This document shows positions 63,991 to 64,000 of a stretch of DNA of 64,000 nucleotides, in pieces. The notes under the pieces are model-generated. The model did no database searches and was not told where the DNA came from. It saw only the letters and a list, made by a program, of their open reading frames with translations. The stretch covers positions 1,922,001 to 1,986,000 of the forward strand of contig OZ316892.1 of assembly GCA_973895155.1 (NCBI GenBank). The letters run 5' to 3'. The position numbers were made by a program, and so were the translations under genes. Source of the DNA: Marsupella aquatica. Taxonomy: Eukaryota > Marchantiophyta. Each line of letters opens with the position of its first letter. Positions within the stretch are counted from its first letter, which is position 1.

Positions 63991-64000
63991 AAGTTCAGTT

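Overview
The window is nuclear DNA of a land plant. The evidence is a set of plant-type genes with GT-AG introns: an F-box/kelch protein, the AP-5 mu subunit, a TOM1-like VHS-GAT protein, a P-class pentatricopeptide repeat protein, proteasome subunit alpha-1 and glycine cleavage H protein. They sit in AT-rich, repeat-rich intergenic DNA with hAT, foldback, LTR-like and LINE remnants and a short mitochondrial ccmF insertion. Several large genes have uninterrupted reading frames (AP5M, TOM1-like, PPR), and the overall look could suit a non-flowering land plant, but the species cannot be fixed from the sequence.

Layout. 1-10.4 kb is repeat territory: nested foldback elements, a degenerate minisatellite, dispersed repeats and a solo-LTR-like unit. 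10.4-13.9 kb holds a two-exon F-box/kelch gene. 14-18 kb is repeats. 18.0-19.8 kb is AP5M. 24.0-25.1 kb (minus) is a TOM1-like gene. 26-28 kb holds tandem repeats and a MITE. 32.9-35.1 kb (minus) is a 14-motif PPR gene. 37.8-39.2 kb is the two-exon proteasome alpha-1 gene, whose stop codon lies inside the first unit of a ~180 bp tandem repeat. 42.2-44.7 kb is a decayed hAT copy with a 327 bp MITE nested in it. 45.0-45.2 kb is a mitochondrial fragment. 46.9-58.3 kb is a large, apparently complete hAT element. 59.5-61.2 kb is the four-exon glycine cleavage H gene. 62.4 kb to the end holds a tandem repeat and a probable LINE remnant.

The most interesting object is the 11,407 bp element at 46903-58309. 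It is flanked by an exact 8-bp target duplication (AGCCAAAT) and begins and ends with inverted CCCGGTTT. It carries a 968-residue hAT transposase on the minus strand. Converging on it from the other end are two further long open frames: a protein kinase with the catalytic motifs I checked present, and a coiled-coil RING-finger protein. Upstream of each outward gene lie three hairpins that share a core (CGCAGACC...GCATGCG) but have different, internally complementary arms. Between the converging genes lies a further array of five hairpins separated by a conserved spacer. GC-rich, strand-polarised tracts with regularly spaced AACCCTAA motifs form the subterminal regions. A truncated relative 2.2 kb upstream keeps the same hairpins and GC-rich end, so this architecture belongs to a family rather than to one accidental insertion.

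The host genes do unrelated housekeeping work (endosomal sorting, proteolysis, organelle RNA processing, photorespiration/one-carbon metabolism) and show no sign of acting together.
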